Of a DNA stretch of 64,000 bases, positions 1 to 8,565 are shown in pieces. The notes beneath the pieces are model-generated. The model was not told the origin of the DNA, made no database searches, and saw only the letters and a program-made list of their open reading frames with translations. How positions within the stretch are numbered: the first letter of the stretch is position 1; every line of letters begins with the position of its first letter. The stretch lies in the NCBI RefSeq assembly GCF_021390395.1, contig NZ_JAJUWT010000017.1:1-64000 (forward strand), in the 5' to 3' direction. Origin of the DNA: Saccharothrix sp. S26 (GTDB lineage Bacteria; Actinomycetota; Actinomycetes; Mycobacteriales; Pseudonocardiaceae). Both the position numbers and the translations under genes were made by a program.

Positions 1-10
1 GCTGGGCCGT

Positions 11-45
11 GGGGCGGGGCGGGGGCAGGTGCCCCGGCCCCGCCC
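11..45. terminator. GC-rich hairpin, probable terminator
   Basis: The arms at 11-27 and 30-45 are complementary with one mismatch (16-bp stem, GC only). No coding frame is convincing upstream in the window, so this probably ends a gene lying to the left. The right-hand U-tract of a classical intrinsic terminator is absent, which is usual in such GC-rich genomes. Confidence 0.5.
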
Positions 46-184
46 GACCGCTTTGCCCAGGTCACGAAGCCGGGGAAAAGATCTCGGCGAAAATCCGGGC
101 GGAGGTGTCGGATCGGGCCGGTCGCGTTCGTAGCAGTGGTGAGGCCGCCCACGAGGGGCGGCGCCAAGGCGGAGGAACGCGATC

Positions 185-796
185 GTGAAGCTGACGACCA
201 CGACCCAGGTCACCCTCGACGGCGTCATGCAGGGCAACGGAGCCACGTCGGACGACCGCCGCGGCGGGTTCGAGCGCGGCGGGTGGGCCCTCGGCCGGGG
301 CGACGACGCCACCAGGGAGTTCATCACCCGCACCTACCAGCGCGCCGAGGCGTTCCTGTTCGGCCGGCGCACCTACGAGCTGTTCGCCCGCTCCTGGGGG
401 ACGATCGACGACATGCGCGCGCACCCCATCGGGGTGGCCTTGGACCGGGCTCCGAAGTACGTTGCCTCGACCACGCTCTCCGCGCCGCGGTGGCACGGCA
501 CGACCGTCCTCGGCGACGACCTCGCGGCGGCGATCGGCGAGCTGAAGGCCAGGCCGGGGGGTGAGCTGCAGGTGCACGGCAGCGGCGTGCTGACCCGGTG
601 GCTGCTGGAGCACGACCTGGTCGACGAGCTGACCCTGATCGTGGTGCCGGTGGTGCTGGGCCAGGGCACGAGGCTGTTCCCGGAGAACGGTCGGGGCCTC
701 GCGCTCGACCTGGTCGAGTCGCGGGTCGACTCGAAGGGCGTGACGATCCAGGTCCACCGGCCGGCCGGGCGCCCGCGCCACGCCGCCGCGGCCTGA
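185..796 (+). CDS. Dihydrofolate-reductase-like (RibD C-terminal domain) protein
   Basis: The product is 203 aa and matches the RibD-C/YyaP-like family: N-terminal TTTTQVTLDGVMQG strand, FLFGRRTYELFA motif, then HGSGVLTRWLLEHDLVDEL and a C-terminal VVPVVLGQGTRLF segment. The family has the dihydrofolate reductase fold and is presumed to bind NADPH, but its substrate is generally unknown. The GTG start at 185 follows a GGAGGA ribosome binding site about 10 bases upstream. It lies 50 bases ahead of the DGPF/sigma pair and in the same direction, an arrangement often seen around ECF42 sigma genes, so it may belong to the same regulon. Cytoplasmic; no signal peptide. Confidence 0.85.
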   Translation: MKLTTTTQVTLDGVMQGNGATSDDRRGGFERGGWALGRGDDATREFITRTYQRAEAFLFGRRTYELFARSWGTIDDMRAHPIGVALDRAPKYVASTTLSAPRWHGTTVLGDDLAAAIGELKARPGGELQVHGSGVLTRWLLEHDLVDELTLIVVPVVLGQGTRLFPENGRGLALDLVESRVDSKGVTIQVHRPAGRPRHAAAA

Positions 797-846
797 GCTC
801 CGAGCACCGAACCCCCACCGCCAGACTTCCCGGAGAGGATCTTCCC

Positions 847-1170
847 ATGCAGTACCTGGTTTCCGTGATCGACGACAAGACCAACCCCGGCAGCACGGAC
901 CGGCAGCCCGCCATCAGCGCGTTCAACGAGCGGCTGATCGCCGAGGGCCACTGGGTCTTCGCGGGCGGGCTCGCGGACACCGAGGCGGCCACGGTCGTCG
1001 ACAACCGGGGCGAGCAGGCCGTGTTCAGCGACGGACCCTTCGTGGAGTCCAAGGAGTACCTCGCCGGCGTCTGGGTCTGGGAGGCTCCCGACCTGGACGT
1101 GGCGCTCGCGCTCGCCGCCGAGGCGTCGAAGGTGTGCGACCGGAAGATCGAAGTGCGGCCGTTCCGGTGA
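847..1170 (+). CDS. YCII/DGPF-domain protein linked to ECF sigma factor
   Basis: A 107-aa YCII-related protein with the hallmark DGPFVESKEYLAGVWVWEAPD segment region (DGPF at about residues 61-64) and the usual N-terminal MQYLVSVIDD strand. DGPF proteins are small ferredoxin-like-fold proteins encoded beside ECF42 sigma factors; their biochemical role is not settled. The ATG at 847 follows a GGAGAGG site. Its stop codon overlaps the GTG of the sigma gene by four bases (GTGA at 1167), which implies translational coupling and a functional partnership. Confidence 0.9.
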   Translation: MQYLVSVIDDKTNPGSTDRQPAISAFNERLIAEGHWVFAGGLADTEAATVVDNRGEQAVFSDGPFVESKEYLAGVWVWEAPDLDVALALAAEASKVCDRKIEVRPFR

Positions 1171-2408
1171 ACGACGTCGAGGAGGCGATCACCCGGGCCC
1201 ACCGCGACGGGTGGGCCCGGGTGGTCGCCGCCCTGACCAGGCGGTTCGGTGACCTCGACCTCGCCGAGGAGGCGACGGCCGAGGCGTTCGCGACCGCCGT
1301 GCAGCGCTGGCGCGCCGACGGCGTGCCGCCCAACCCCGCCGCCTGGCTGACCACCACCGCCACCCACAAGGCCATCGACCGGATCCGGCGCGAGAGCAAG
1401 CGCGACGACAAGCACGAGGAGGCCCGGATGGTGCACGACGACGAGCCGCCCGAGCCCCTCGGCGTCATCGACGACGACCGGCTGCGGCTGTTCTTCACCT
1501 GCTGCCACCCGGCGCTGGGGGTGGAAGCCCGCCTGGCGCTGACGCTGCGCATGGTCGGCGGGCTGACCGTGCCCGAGATCGCCCGCGCCTTCCTGGTGGC
1601 CGAGAGCGCCGTGGCCCAGCGGATCACCCGGGCGAAGGCCAAGATCAAGGCGGCGCGCATCCCGTACCGGGTGCCGGCCGCGCCGGACCTGCCCGCCCGC
1701 GTCGGCGGTGTGCTCGCCGTGCTGTTCCTCGTGTTCAACGAGGGCTACCTGGCCACCGGCCCCGACACCGACCCGGTGCGCCACGACCTGACCGCCGAGG
1801 CGATCCGGCTCACCCGCCTGATCCGCGCCCTGCTGCCCGACGACGGCGAGGTGGCCGGGTTGCTGGCGCTGATGCTGCTCACCGAGGCCCGCCGCGCCGC
1901 CCGGGTCTCGGCGACCGGCGAACTGGTGGCCCTGCACGAGCAGGACCGGGGAGCCTGGGACGCGGACCTGATCGCCGAGGGCCACGGGCTGGTGCGCGAA
2001 CGCCTGGCCGCGGCCGCCGCCGGCGTCGCGCCGGGCCGCTACCAGGTCCTCGCGGCGATCAACGCCGTGCACACGTCGGCCCGCGACACCCGTGACACCG
2101 ACTGGTCGCAGATCCTCGCCCTCTACGACCAGCTCGTCCGCCTCGACCCGTCCCCGATCGTCGCCCTCAACCGGGCCGTCGCCGTGGCCGAGCTGGACGG
2201 GCCGGAGGTGGCCCTGGCCCTCGTCGACCGGCTCGCCGGGGCGCTGGCCGGCTACCACGCCTACCACGCCACGCGGGCCGACCTGCTGCGCCGCCTGGGC
2301 CGCAGCGAGCAGTCGCGCACGGCCTACGACCGGGCCATCGAGCTGGCCGGCAACACCGCCGAGACCGCCTACCTGACCCGCCGACGCGACCAGTTGGGGT
2401 CTGGCTAG
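1167..2408 (+). CDS. ECF42-type RNA polymerase sigma factor with TPR-like C-terminal extension
   Basis: A 413-aa sigma-70 family protein. Residues about 1-75 form region 2 (DLAEEATAEAFATAVQRW, then ATHKAIDRIRRES); about 110-165 form region 4 with the helix-turn-helix LTVPEIARAFLVAESAVAQR. The remaining 240 residues are the long helical extension (DUF6596/TPR-like: FNEGYLA, AEAIRLTRLIRAL, LNRAVAVAELDGPE) typical of ECF42 rather than of short ECFs with anti-sigma partners. No anti-sigma gene is present, fitting the group, in which the extension itself is thought to control activity. The GTG start at 1167 overlaps the DGPF gene; an upstream in-frame ATG exists but would lie inside that gene. The stop overlaps the stop of the convergent methyltransferase. 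Confidence 0.9.
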   Translation: MNDVEEAITRAHRDGWARVVAALTRRFGDLDLAEEATAEAFATAVQRWRADGVPPNPAAWLTTTATHKAIDRIRRESKRDDKHEEARMVHDDEPPEPLGVIDDDRLRLFFTCCHPALGVEARLALTLRMVGGLTVPEIARAFLVAESAVAQRITRAKAKIKAARIPYRVPAAPDLPARVGGVLAVLFLVFNEGYLATGPDTDPVRHDLTAEAIRLTRLIRALLPDDGEVAGLLALMLLTEARRAARVSATGELVALHEQDRGAWDADLIAEGHGLVRERLAAAAAGVAPGRYQVLAAINAVHTSARDTRDTDWSQILALYDQLVRLDPSPIVALNRAVAVAELDGPEVALALVDRLAGALAGYHAYHATRADLLRRLGRSEQSRTAYDRAIELAGNTAETAYLTRRRDQLGSG

Positions 2409-3157
2409 TCCGCGTGCAGGACGAAGAACAGGAAGCTCGGGAAGGTGTCGAGGAGGTGGAAGCCGTCGGGGAACAGCTCGCGCGCGGCGGGCACGGGTTT
2501 GGGCTCGTGGAGGGCGGAGATCCGGAAGCCCGCCGCGGTGAAGGCGTCGGTCATCGCGTGCAGCGGCCGGTGCCAGAAGCTCAGCTCGGCGGTCTGGCCG
2601 CCCATGGTCCACGTCTCGAGCCGGTTGACCGTCTCGAAGTAGTCGGGCCTCGGCCCCCGCGCGCGGTGCATGAGGTTGATCGCGAACGGGTGGTCCACCG
2701 AGGCGATGAGCCGGCCACCGGGCCGCAGCACGCGCCGCAGCTCCGCCAGCGGCGGCCCCCAGTCCCGCAGGTAGTGCAGCACCAGTGACGCGATGACGTC
2801 GTCGAACTCGTCGTCGGGGTAGGGCAGGGGTCCGCCCAGGTCGACCACCCGCAGGTCCGCGTCCTCGCCCAGGCGTCGCCGGGCCTGCGCCAGCATCCCG
2901 GCGCTGCCGTCGAAGCCGCTCACGACCGCGCCACGCTCGCGCAGCGCCAGCGACAGCAGGCCGGAACCGCAGCCGGCGTCGAGGATCCGCCTGCCGGCCA
3001 CGTCCCCGGCCAGGGCCAGGGCCGCCGGGCGCTCGTAGTGGGCGTTCACCAGGCTGGTCTCGTTCTCGGCCGTGTAGCCCTCGGCCAAGCCGTCGTAGTC
3101 GGCGGCGCGCGACCGCGCCGCGGTGCCTTCTCCAGGAGCGCGGGACATGCGTTCCAT
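2405..3157 (-). CDS. Class I SAM-dependent methyltransferase
   Basis: A 250-aa protein with Rossmann methyltransferase motifs: motif I ILDAGCGSGLLSLAL, an acidic residue after strand 2 (VSGFDGS), motif II/III region DDVIASLVLHYLRDW, and post-motif LRRVLRPGGRLIASVDHP. This is the ubiquinone/biotin-type (UbiE/BioC-like) small-molecule methyltransferase pattern; the substrate cannot be read from the sequence. I place the start at the ATG at 3157 (MERMSR); 3148 is an alternative, and an upstream frame to 3229 looks like non-coding extension. It converges on the sigma gene with the two stop codons overlapping at 2405-2408. Confidence 0.8.
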   Translation of the reverse strand: MERMSRAPGEGTAARSRAADYDGLAEGYTAENETSLVNAHYERPAALALAGDVAGRRILDAGCGSGLLSLALRERGAVVSGFDGSAGMLAQARRRLGEDADLRVVDLGGPLPYPDDEFDDVIASLVLHYLRDWGPPLAELRRVLRPGGRLIASVDHPFAINLMHRARGPRPDYFETVNRLETWTMGGQTAELSFWHRPLHAMTDAFTAAGFRISALHEPKPVPAARELFPDGFHLLDTFPSFLFFVLHAD

Positions 3158-3220
3158 CGTGGCACGGGCGTTCGCGCGCGGTCCCCGGCGCGCTCGCCTA
3201 GCCTGCTCAGCGGAGGTTGA

Positions 3221-3239
3221 CCTTGACACGGTGACAAGG
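3221..3239. promoter_or_regulatory. MerR-type palindromic operator candidate
   Basis: CCTTGACACGGTGACAAGG is nearly symmetrical around its centre and begins just after a TTGACC -35-like hexamer at 3217-3222. MerR-family regulators bind dyads placed inside over-long promoter spacers, so this fits autoregulation of the HEAT/MerR-HEAT pair that begins 20 bases downstream. A good -10 element is not obvious. Confidence 0.55.
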
Positions 3240-3258
3240 TGTCCACTGGACGCCGGAG

Positions 3259-3966
3259 GTGGTCCCGATTACCACGACAAGCGCGACCCCGCACCACGCC
3301 CGCGTCACCGCCGCGCTGAGCGCCGGCGACGCGTCGGTCCGGCTCCAGGCGGCCCTGGCGGTCGGCTCGAACCCCGACCCCGGACTGCTCGACGCCCTGG
3401 TCGAGCGGTGCGCCGTCGAGCCGGACTTCTTCGTGCGCGACATGCTGTCCTGGGCGCTGACCCGCCTGCCGGCCGAGCTCACCCTGCCCCGGATCCGCCG
3501 TGAGCTCGACTCCGCGCGCACCCGGGCCCGCAGCCAGGCGTTGCACACGCTGTCCAAGATCGGCGACCGGCGCGCCTGGCCGTGGGTCACGCGCGACCTG
3601 CTGCGTGACGCGGACGACGAGGTGGCGCGGACCGCGTGGCGGGTCGCGGTGGTCCTCGTGCCGGAGGACGCGAAGGCGGACCTGGCCGCCGAACTCGTCG
3701 GGCAGCTCGGCCGGGGCGACCGCGACGTGCGGCTGAGCCTGAGCCGGGCCCTGGTCGACCTCGGCGACGTGATCACGCCCGCCCTGGCGCGGGCGGTCGC
3801 GAGCCCGGACCCGGCGGTGGCCACGCACGCCCGCGCCACCGAGCTGCTCCTGCAAGACCCGGAGACCGGTTTCGACGCGGCCGTCGCCGAGGCCAAGCGC
3901 GTCGTCGCGCTCGGGCCCGAACGAGCCGCCCGCGTGGCGGGGGAACCGGAGGGCACCGCTTGCTGA
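3259..3966 (+). CDS. HEAT-repeat protein
   Basis: A 235-aa alpha-helical protein built of paired-helix HEAT repeats, for example SVRLQAALAVGSNPDPGLLD, ARSQALHTLSKIGDRRAWPW, EVARTAWRVAVVLVPEDAKA and DVRLSLSRALVDLGD. Such repeats are protein-interaction scaffolds; no catalytic residues are visible. The GTG at 3259 is the only reasonable start, but the GGAG just before it touches the start codon, so initiation may be leaderless or weak. The end overlaps the start of the MerR-HEAT gene (TTG at 3960, stop 3964-3966). Sharing the HEAT architecture with that regulator suggests the two proteins interact. Confidence 0.75.
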   Translation: MVPITTTSATPHHARVTAALSAGDASVRLQAALAVGSNPDPGLLDALVERCAVEPDFFVRDMLSWALTRLPAELTLPRIRRELDSARTRARSQALHTLSKIGDRRAWPWVTRDLLRDADDEVARTAWRVAVVLVPEDAKADLAAELVGQLGRGDRDVRLSLSRALVDLGDVITPALARAVASPDPAVATHARATELLLQDPETGFDAAVAEAKRVVALGPERAARVAGEPEGTAC

Positions 3967-4997
3967 TCGGTGACGTGGCCCGCCACTCCGGGGTGAGCAC
4001 CCGGATGCTGCGGCACTACGACGCCCTCGGGCTGGTGCGACCGACCGGTCGCACCGTCGGCGGCTACCGCGAGTACTCCGCCGAGGACGTCCGCCGGATC
4101 TTCCACGTGGAGGGCCTGCGGTCCCTGGGGCTCTCGCTCAAGCAGGTCGGACGGGCGCTGGAGGACCCGGCCTTCACGCCGTCCGCCCTGGTCGGCGACC
4201 TCATCCGGTGGACCGAGGACCGGCTGGAGCGGGAACGGGAGCTGCTGGAGCGGCTCCGCGCGATCGACGCGTCCGCGCCGACCGACTGGCAGGACGTGCT
4301 GCGCGTCGTGGAGCTGATGCAGGGGCTCGGGTCGACCAGCGCCGCGCGCAGGCAGCAGGCCGTGCTGTCCCGACCGGACGGCGCGCCCGCGCCCGCCGAG
4401 CTGCTGGCCGGCGCGGTCCTGGCCGAAGCCGACCCCATCGTGGCGGGCGCGCTGCGCTGGGCCCTCGCCCGGTCGGGCGGCGACGGCCTGGCGACGCTGG
4501 CCGCCGGGATGCGCTCGGACGACGCCGACGTCCGGCGGCGTGCCGTGCTGACGATCGCCGAGCTGCCGGAGGACCCGGAGGTGACCGGGGTGCTCGCCGA
4601 CGCGCTCGACGACCCCGACCCGGCCGTGCGCGGGCAGGCGGCCCTGGCCCTGGGCCGGCGGGGCGTGACCGAGGCCGTGCCGACGCTGGTCGGCATGGTG
4701 GTCGAGGGTTCGAACGACGTGGAGGCGGCGGAGGTCCTGGGCGCGCTGGCGCGTGAGGCGGGGTGCGCCGACCGGGTCATGACCGCGCTGGTGGACGAGC
4801 TCGCCGCGCACGCCGGGCACACCGCGGTCCGGATACGCCTGACCCAGGCGCTGGTCGAGCTGTCGGGCCGCGCGGCCCGGGACGTGCTGCGCCGCCTGAC
4901 CCGGGACGACGACCGGGCCGTCGCGCTGGTCGCCTCGGCCTTCGTCGGACTGCTCGACGAGCGATCGGCCGAAGGCCGAAGCGACCCGGATCGGTGA
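3960..4997 (+). CDS. MerR-family regulator fused to HEAT-repeat domain
   Basis: A 345-aa protein. Residues 1-75 are a MerR winged helix: LIGDVARHSGVSTRMLRHYD, then VRPTGRTVGGYREYSAEDVRR. A dimerisation helix follows (WTEDRLERERELLERLRAI, about 80-105), and from about residue 150 there are HEAT-like repeats (VRRRAVLTIAELPEDPEVTG, AVRGQAALALGRRGVTEAVP, VRIRLTQALVELSGRAARDV). MerR proteins usually carry a ligand or metal sensing C-terminus; here a HEAT scaffold takes its place, suggesting control by a protein partner. The TTG start at 3960 gives the normal MerR N-terminus and overlaps the preceding HEAT gene. Confidence 0.85.
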   Translation: MLIGDVARHSGVSTRMLRHYDALGLVRPTGRTVGGYREYSAEDVRRIFHVEGLRSLGLSLKQVGRALEDPAFTPSALVGDLIRWTEDRLERERELLERLRAIDASAPTDWQDVLRVVELMQGLGSTSAARRQQAVLSRPDGAPAPAELLAGAVLAEADPIVAGALRWALARSGGDGLATLAAGMRSDDADVRRRAVLTIAELPEDPEVTGVLADALDDPDPAVRGQAALALGRRGVTEAVPTLVGMVVEGSNDVEAAEVLGALAREAGCADRVMTALVDELAAHAGHTAVRIRLTQALVELSGRAARDVLRRLTRDDDRAVALVASAFVGLLDERSAEGRSDPDR

Positions 4998-5030
4998 CCG
5001 CGCGGTGTGCCGGACTCGCGCGGCCGGGTG

Positions 5031-5903
5031 TCAGCGGAAGTAACCCTCGAACATGATCCGGCTGATTCCGGTCGTGGTTTCCATGCCCACGGCGTAACCG
5101 TTGTCCACGACCTGGGTGTTGTTCATGATGGCGAGGGTGTAGCGCTCATCGGGGCCGACGAAACCGACCGAGTTCATCAGCCACGAACCGTCGTCGTTGT
5201 CGTCGGACCAACCGTTCTTGTTGCCCGGGCGCGCCGCCGGGCCCGCGCCCCACACGCCCCACTGCTGGTTCACGTCGACCGAGCGCATCTCGTTGACGAT
5301 GTAGTCGCGGTGCTGGGCGGGGAGTTCGGTGAGCACGTAGTTCACCAGCCGGTCGAGGTCGTCGGCGGTGGTGAGGATCCAGCCCCAGTGGTGCGGGTGC
5401 TGATCGGTGAACCGCATGTCCGTCATCCCGTAGGACGGGAAGCGGGACGCGAACTCCCGCTCGCCGCCGTAGCGGTTCCACAGCGTGTGCGCCGCGTTGT
5501 CGTCGCTGGAGTTCAGCATGCGGTGCATCAGGTCGCGGTCCTCGGCCGTGAGGCTGATGACGCCGGCGTCGTTGCGCAGCAGCAGGTCGACGACCATCGC
5601 GAGCTTGGGCGTGGAACAGGCCCAGATGAGCGTGTCGGAGTGCTGGTTGCGCCAGACCGCGCCGGTCTTGCGGTCGCGCACCACGATCCCGGCGAAACCG
5701 GGACGGCTCTGCGCGTAGGCATTCGCCCGGCGGATGCGGTTGAGCAGCGTCCAGTCGAAGTGCGCTTTGCCCGCCACCTGGTCGGCGGCCACCACGGCGG
5801 TCGTCACGGGTTGCGCGGCCGTGGCCGTCGGGGCGATCGACGGGGTGGCGAAAACGGCCGCGAGCAACGCGGTCGCGATCATTCGTCGGGGGCTGGGCCT
5901 CAT
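5031..5903 (-). CDS. Secreted serine beta-lactamase-like hydrolase
   Basis: A 290-aa protein with a Tat/Sec-like signal (RPSPRRMIATALLAAVFA, cleavage after about AATAA near residue 30). It has class A beta-lactamase/penicillin-recognising signatures: catalytic Ser-Thr-Pro-Lys at 97-100, a Ser-Asp-Asp-Asn run at 133-136 in the SDN position, and Lys-Asn-Gly at 229-231 in the KTG position. Such homologs in actinobacteria may be beta-lactamases, LD/DD-peptidase-like or esterase-like; the missing KTG Thr makes drug hydrolysis uncertain. The ATG at 5903 (GTG at 5909 also possible) lies a few bases from a TACCTT -10-like element at 5912-5917, so the mRNA may be leaderless. Confidence 0.75.
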   Translation of the reverse strand: MRPSPRRMIATALLAAVFATPSIAPTATAAQPVTTAVVAADQVAGKAHFDWTLLNRIRRANAYAQSRPGFAGIVVRDRKTGAVWRNQHSDTLIWACSTPKLAMVVDLLLRNDAGVISLTAEDRDLMHRMLNSSDDNAAHTLWNRYGGEREFASRFPSYGMTDMRFTDQHPHHWGWILTTADDLDRLVNYVLTELPAQHRDYIVNEMRSVDVNQQWGVWGAGPAARPGNKNGWSDDNDDGSWLMNSVGFVGPDERYTLAIMNNTQVVDNGYAVGMETTTGISRIMFEGYFR

Positions 5904-6242
5904 GGTCACGGAAGGTAGCAGGGCGTGTGCGACCCGGCCAGGAAACGCGGGTGACCATCGTCATGCCGACCAAGTCTCGAATGGGTGCAACCTTTTCCGG
6001 TGCACCGCGGCGAACGGAGTCGTCCCGTCAGCGCGACCGCGGCGAGTGGTCGTGGACGTCGGCGCAGTCCACTCGCCGGCCGGTGCCGCGGACCGGTGGC
6101 GGTTCGTGGCGGACGCGAATCCGGCCCGGTGCGCGGTGTCGTGCGGCACCGCCGCGTTCGGTGCGACGTCACCGAGCGCCCGCCCGACCGGGCCGGTGCC
6201 CGGATCGAGGCCGAGCGGCGCGTCACGGTGGTGGTCGACGCC
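5904..6242. other. Intergenic region without a supported gene
   Basis: About 340 bases between the beta-lactamase-like gene start and the end of the lacI-family gene. Frames here have mixed third-position composition and no ribosome binding sites. A short inverted repeat, GGTGCA at 5984-5989 and TGCACC at 6001-6006, encloses an AT-richer core; it could be an operator for the leftward gene but nothing supports a specific regulator. Confidence 0.4.
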
Positions 6243-7286
6243 TCACCGGGTGCCGTCCGCGGGTGGCGGGATCTCGCCGGAGCCGCGGTGGATGAGGGTG
6301 GCGGGGATGACGGCGTGGGTCGGTTCGGAGCGGTCGCCGTCGATGCGGGCGAAGACCAGTTCGGCGGCCCTGCGGCCGAGGGCGGGGACGTCCTGGCGCA
6401 GGACGGTGACGCCGGGTTGCAGCATGTCGGCCAAGGGGAAGTCGTCGAAGCCGATGAGCGCGACGCGGTGGTGCAGGTCGCGGTCGCGCAAAGCGCGCAT
6501 CGCGCCCACGGTCACCAGGTTCTGCGCGGTGAACAGCGCGGTCGGCGGCTCGTGGCGGTCGAGCAGGGCGGCGGTGGCGGTCTCGGCGGCGTCGGGGCCG
6601 TGCAGGTCGGTGCGCACGAGGTCCTCGCGCAGGGTCAGCCCGGCGTGGGCCAGCCCTTCGAGGTAGCCGGTATAGCGCTCGCAGCTGGTCCACAGGGTCT
6701 GCCGGTCGCCCAGGAACGCGATGCGCCGGTGACCCCGGCCGGCCAGGTGCAGCACCGCGTCGCGCGAGCTGTCGCGGTTGGTCGTGGTGACGCTGTCGGT
6801 GCCGTCGAACGTCGGCGGGCGGTCCACCAGCACCATCGGCGTGCCCCGCTCGCGTTCGCGCTGCAACGCGTCCTGGTGCCCGCCGGCTGCCATCACCACC
6901 ATCCCGTCCACCCGGCGCGTGGCCAACGACGCGAGCAGCTCGCGTTGCAGGGCCGGGTCGTCCTCGCTGCTGCCCGCGAGCACCAGCACCCCGTGCCGCC
7001 GCGCGTGGTCCTCCACCGCCCGCAGCAACGCCGCGTCGAACGGGTTGGACAGGTCCTCGAACAACACCCCGATCGTGGCGCTGCGCCGGTCCGACCGACG
7101 CAGGCTGCTCGCGGTCAGGTTGGGCCGGTACCCCAACGTGCGCGCGGCCTCTCGCACCCGCTCCACGACCTCCGGGCCGGCACCCGGCAGGTCGTTGATC
7201 ACTCTCGACACCGTCTTCGTGCTGACCCGCGCCAACGCGGCGACGTCCCGCATCGTCGGCTCTCGCCGCCCACCCCGTGGGTCCAT
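6243..7286 (-). CDS. LacI-family transcriptional regulator of sugar importer
   Basis: About 347 aa. The N-terminal LacI helix-turn-helix is clear (TMRDVAALARVSTKTVSRVI, hinge LGYRPNLTASSLR), followed by a periplasmic-binding-like sensor domain (TIGVLFEDLSNPF, VDGMVVMAAG, VALIGFDDFPLADML). The ATG at 7286 has GGAG about 11 bases upstream; ATG 7301 is an alternative. It is divergent from the ABC importer genes, and operator-like palindromes lie in the gap, so it most likely represses both itself and the importer until the transported sugar binds. Confidence 0.9.
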   Translation of the reverse strand: MDPRGGRREPTMRDVAALARVSTKTVSRVINDLPGAGPEVVERVREAARTLGYRPNLTASSLRRSDRRSATIGVLFEDLSNPFDAALLRAVEDHARRHGVLVLAGSSEDDPALQRELLASLATRRVDGMVVMAAGGHQDALQRERERGTPMVLVDRPPTFDGTDSVTTTNRDSSRDAVLHLAGRGHRRIAFLGDRQTLWTSCERYTGYLEGLAHAGLTLREDLVRTDLHGPDAAETATAALLDRHEPPTALFTAQNLVTVGAMRALRDRDLHHRVALIGFDDFPLADMLQPGVTVLRQDVPALGRRAAELVFARIDGDRSEPTHAVIPATLIHRGSGEIPPPADGTR

Positions 7287-7354
7287 GGTCCTCTGCTCCA
7301 TCCCGAGTAACGCTTGCGTAACGGCGACTTGTCGTGACTTGGACCACGAAGCTA

Positions 7355-7370
7355 GCGTCAACGATGACTT
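7355..7370. promoter_or_regulatory. Second LacI operator candidate
   Basis: GTCAACGATGAC at 7357-7368 differs by one base pair from the core of the perfect operator at 7483-7500 (GTCAACGTTGAC). It sits upstream of the regulator gene on its own strand, so autoregulation is likely. Confidence 0.6.
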
Positions 7371-7482
7371 AACGAAAGTCCCACTTCCTCCCAGCGGCTC
7401 CACCGCGTGAGAAGCGTGGGATTTGTGCTCGCGATCCAGCGTAATCAGGCCCGATGGGACAGGCTCGACACCGTCGGTAGAT

Positions 7483-7500
7483 TACGTCAACGTTGACGTA
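7483..7500. promoter_or_regulatory. Perfect 18-bp palindromic LacI operator
   Basis: TACGTCAACGTTGACGTA is a perfect dyad with the central CG typical of LacI-family operators. It directly abuts the GGAGGAG ribosome binding site of the binding-protein gene that starts at 7510, so a bound repressor would block transcription or translation entry of the importer operon. Confidence 0.85.
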
Positions 7501-7509
7501 GGAGGAGAC

Positions 7510-8562
7510 ATGACCGGACGGGCGCGCACGGGCGTCAGGCTCACGGCCCTGGTGTCGGCGTCACTGCTGGCGCTGCTCACCGGGTGCGGGGACGGCGGCG
7601 GCGCGGCCGGCGGCGGCACGCTCGTCGGGTTGGTGACCAAGACCGACACGAACCCGTTCTTCGTGAAGATGAAGGAAGGGGCGCAGCAGGCGGCCGGTGG
7701 CACGGGCGCGACCGTCCAGTCGTTCGCGGGCAAGCAGGACGGCGACAACCAGTCGCAGGTCGACGCGATCGAGAACCTGATCGGCGCGGGCGCGAAGGGC
7801 ATCCTGATCACGCCCAACGACTCCAAGGCGATCGTGCCCTCGGTGGACAAGGCGCGCCAGGCGGGGCTGCTGGTGATCGCACTGGACACCCAGCTGGAGC
7901 CCGCCGACGCCGCCGACGCGACCTTCGCCACCGACAACTACCAGGCCGGCAAGCTGATCGGGCAGTGGGCGAAGGCGAAGTTCGAGGCCGAGGGCAAGCA
8001 GGCGAAGATCGCCCTGCTCGACCTGAACCCGAACCAGGTGTCCGTGGACGTGCAGCGCGACCAGGGCTTCCTGGAGGGCTTCGGCGTGGACGTCAAGGAC
8101 GACAAGCGGATCGGGGACGAGAGCGACCCGCGCATCGTGGGTCACGACGTCACCGACGGCGCGCCCGAGGGCGGCCGCACGGCGATGGAGAACCTGCTCC
8201 AGAAGGACCCGGGCATCAACCTCGTCTACACGATCAACGAGCCGGCCGCGGCGGGCGCCTATGAGGCGTTGAAGGCGGCGGGCAAGGAGAAGGACGTCAC
8301 GATCGTGTCGGTGGACGGCGGCTGCCCCGGTGTGCAGAACGTCAAGTCGGGGATCATCGGCGCCACCTCGCAGCAGTACCCGCTGAAGATGGCGCAGCTG
8401 GGCGTGGAGGCGATCGCCAAGTTCGCCAAGGACGGCACCAAGCCGCAGAACACCGCGGGCAAGGACTTCGTCGACACCGGCGTCACCCTCATCACCGACC
8501 AGCCCGTCACCGGCGTCGACTCCAAGGACGCCGCCTGGGGTCTTGAGAACTGCTGGGGCTGA
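7510..8562 (+). CDS. Sugar ABC transporter substrate-binding lipoprotein
   Basis: A 350-aa lipoprotein: signal peptide, then lipobox LLTGC with the lipidated Cys near residue 26. The mature part is a type I periplasmic-binding domain of the ribose/fructose class ([70 protein letters not shown]), closest in pattern to FrcB-like fructose or related pentose/hexose binders. The ATG at 7510 has a strong GGAGGAG site. It is first of a three-gene importer operon with the permease and ATPase and is divergent from its probable LacI repressor. The exact sugar cannot be told. Confidence 0.9.
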   Translation: MTGRARTGVRLTALVSASLLALLTGCGDGGGAAGGGTLVGLVTKTDTNPFFVKMKEGAQQAAGGTGATVQSFAGKQDGDNQSQVDAIENLIGAGAKGILITPNDSKAIVPSVDKARQAGLLVIALDTQLEPADAADATFATDNYQAGKLIGQWAKAKFEAEGKQAKIALLDLNPNQVSVDVQRDQGFLEGFGVDVKDDKRIGDESDPRIVGHDVTDGAPEGGRTAMENLLQKDPGINLVYTINEPAAAGAYEALKAAGKEKDVTIVSVDGGCPGVQNVKSGIIGATSQQYPLKMAQLGVEAIAKFAKDGTKPQNTAGKDFVDTGVTLITDQPVTGVDSKDAAWGLENCWG

Positions 8563-8565
8563 GCC

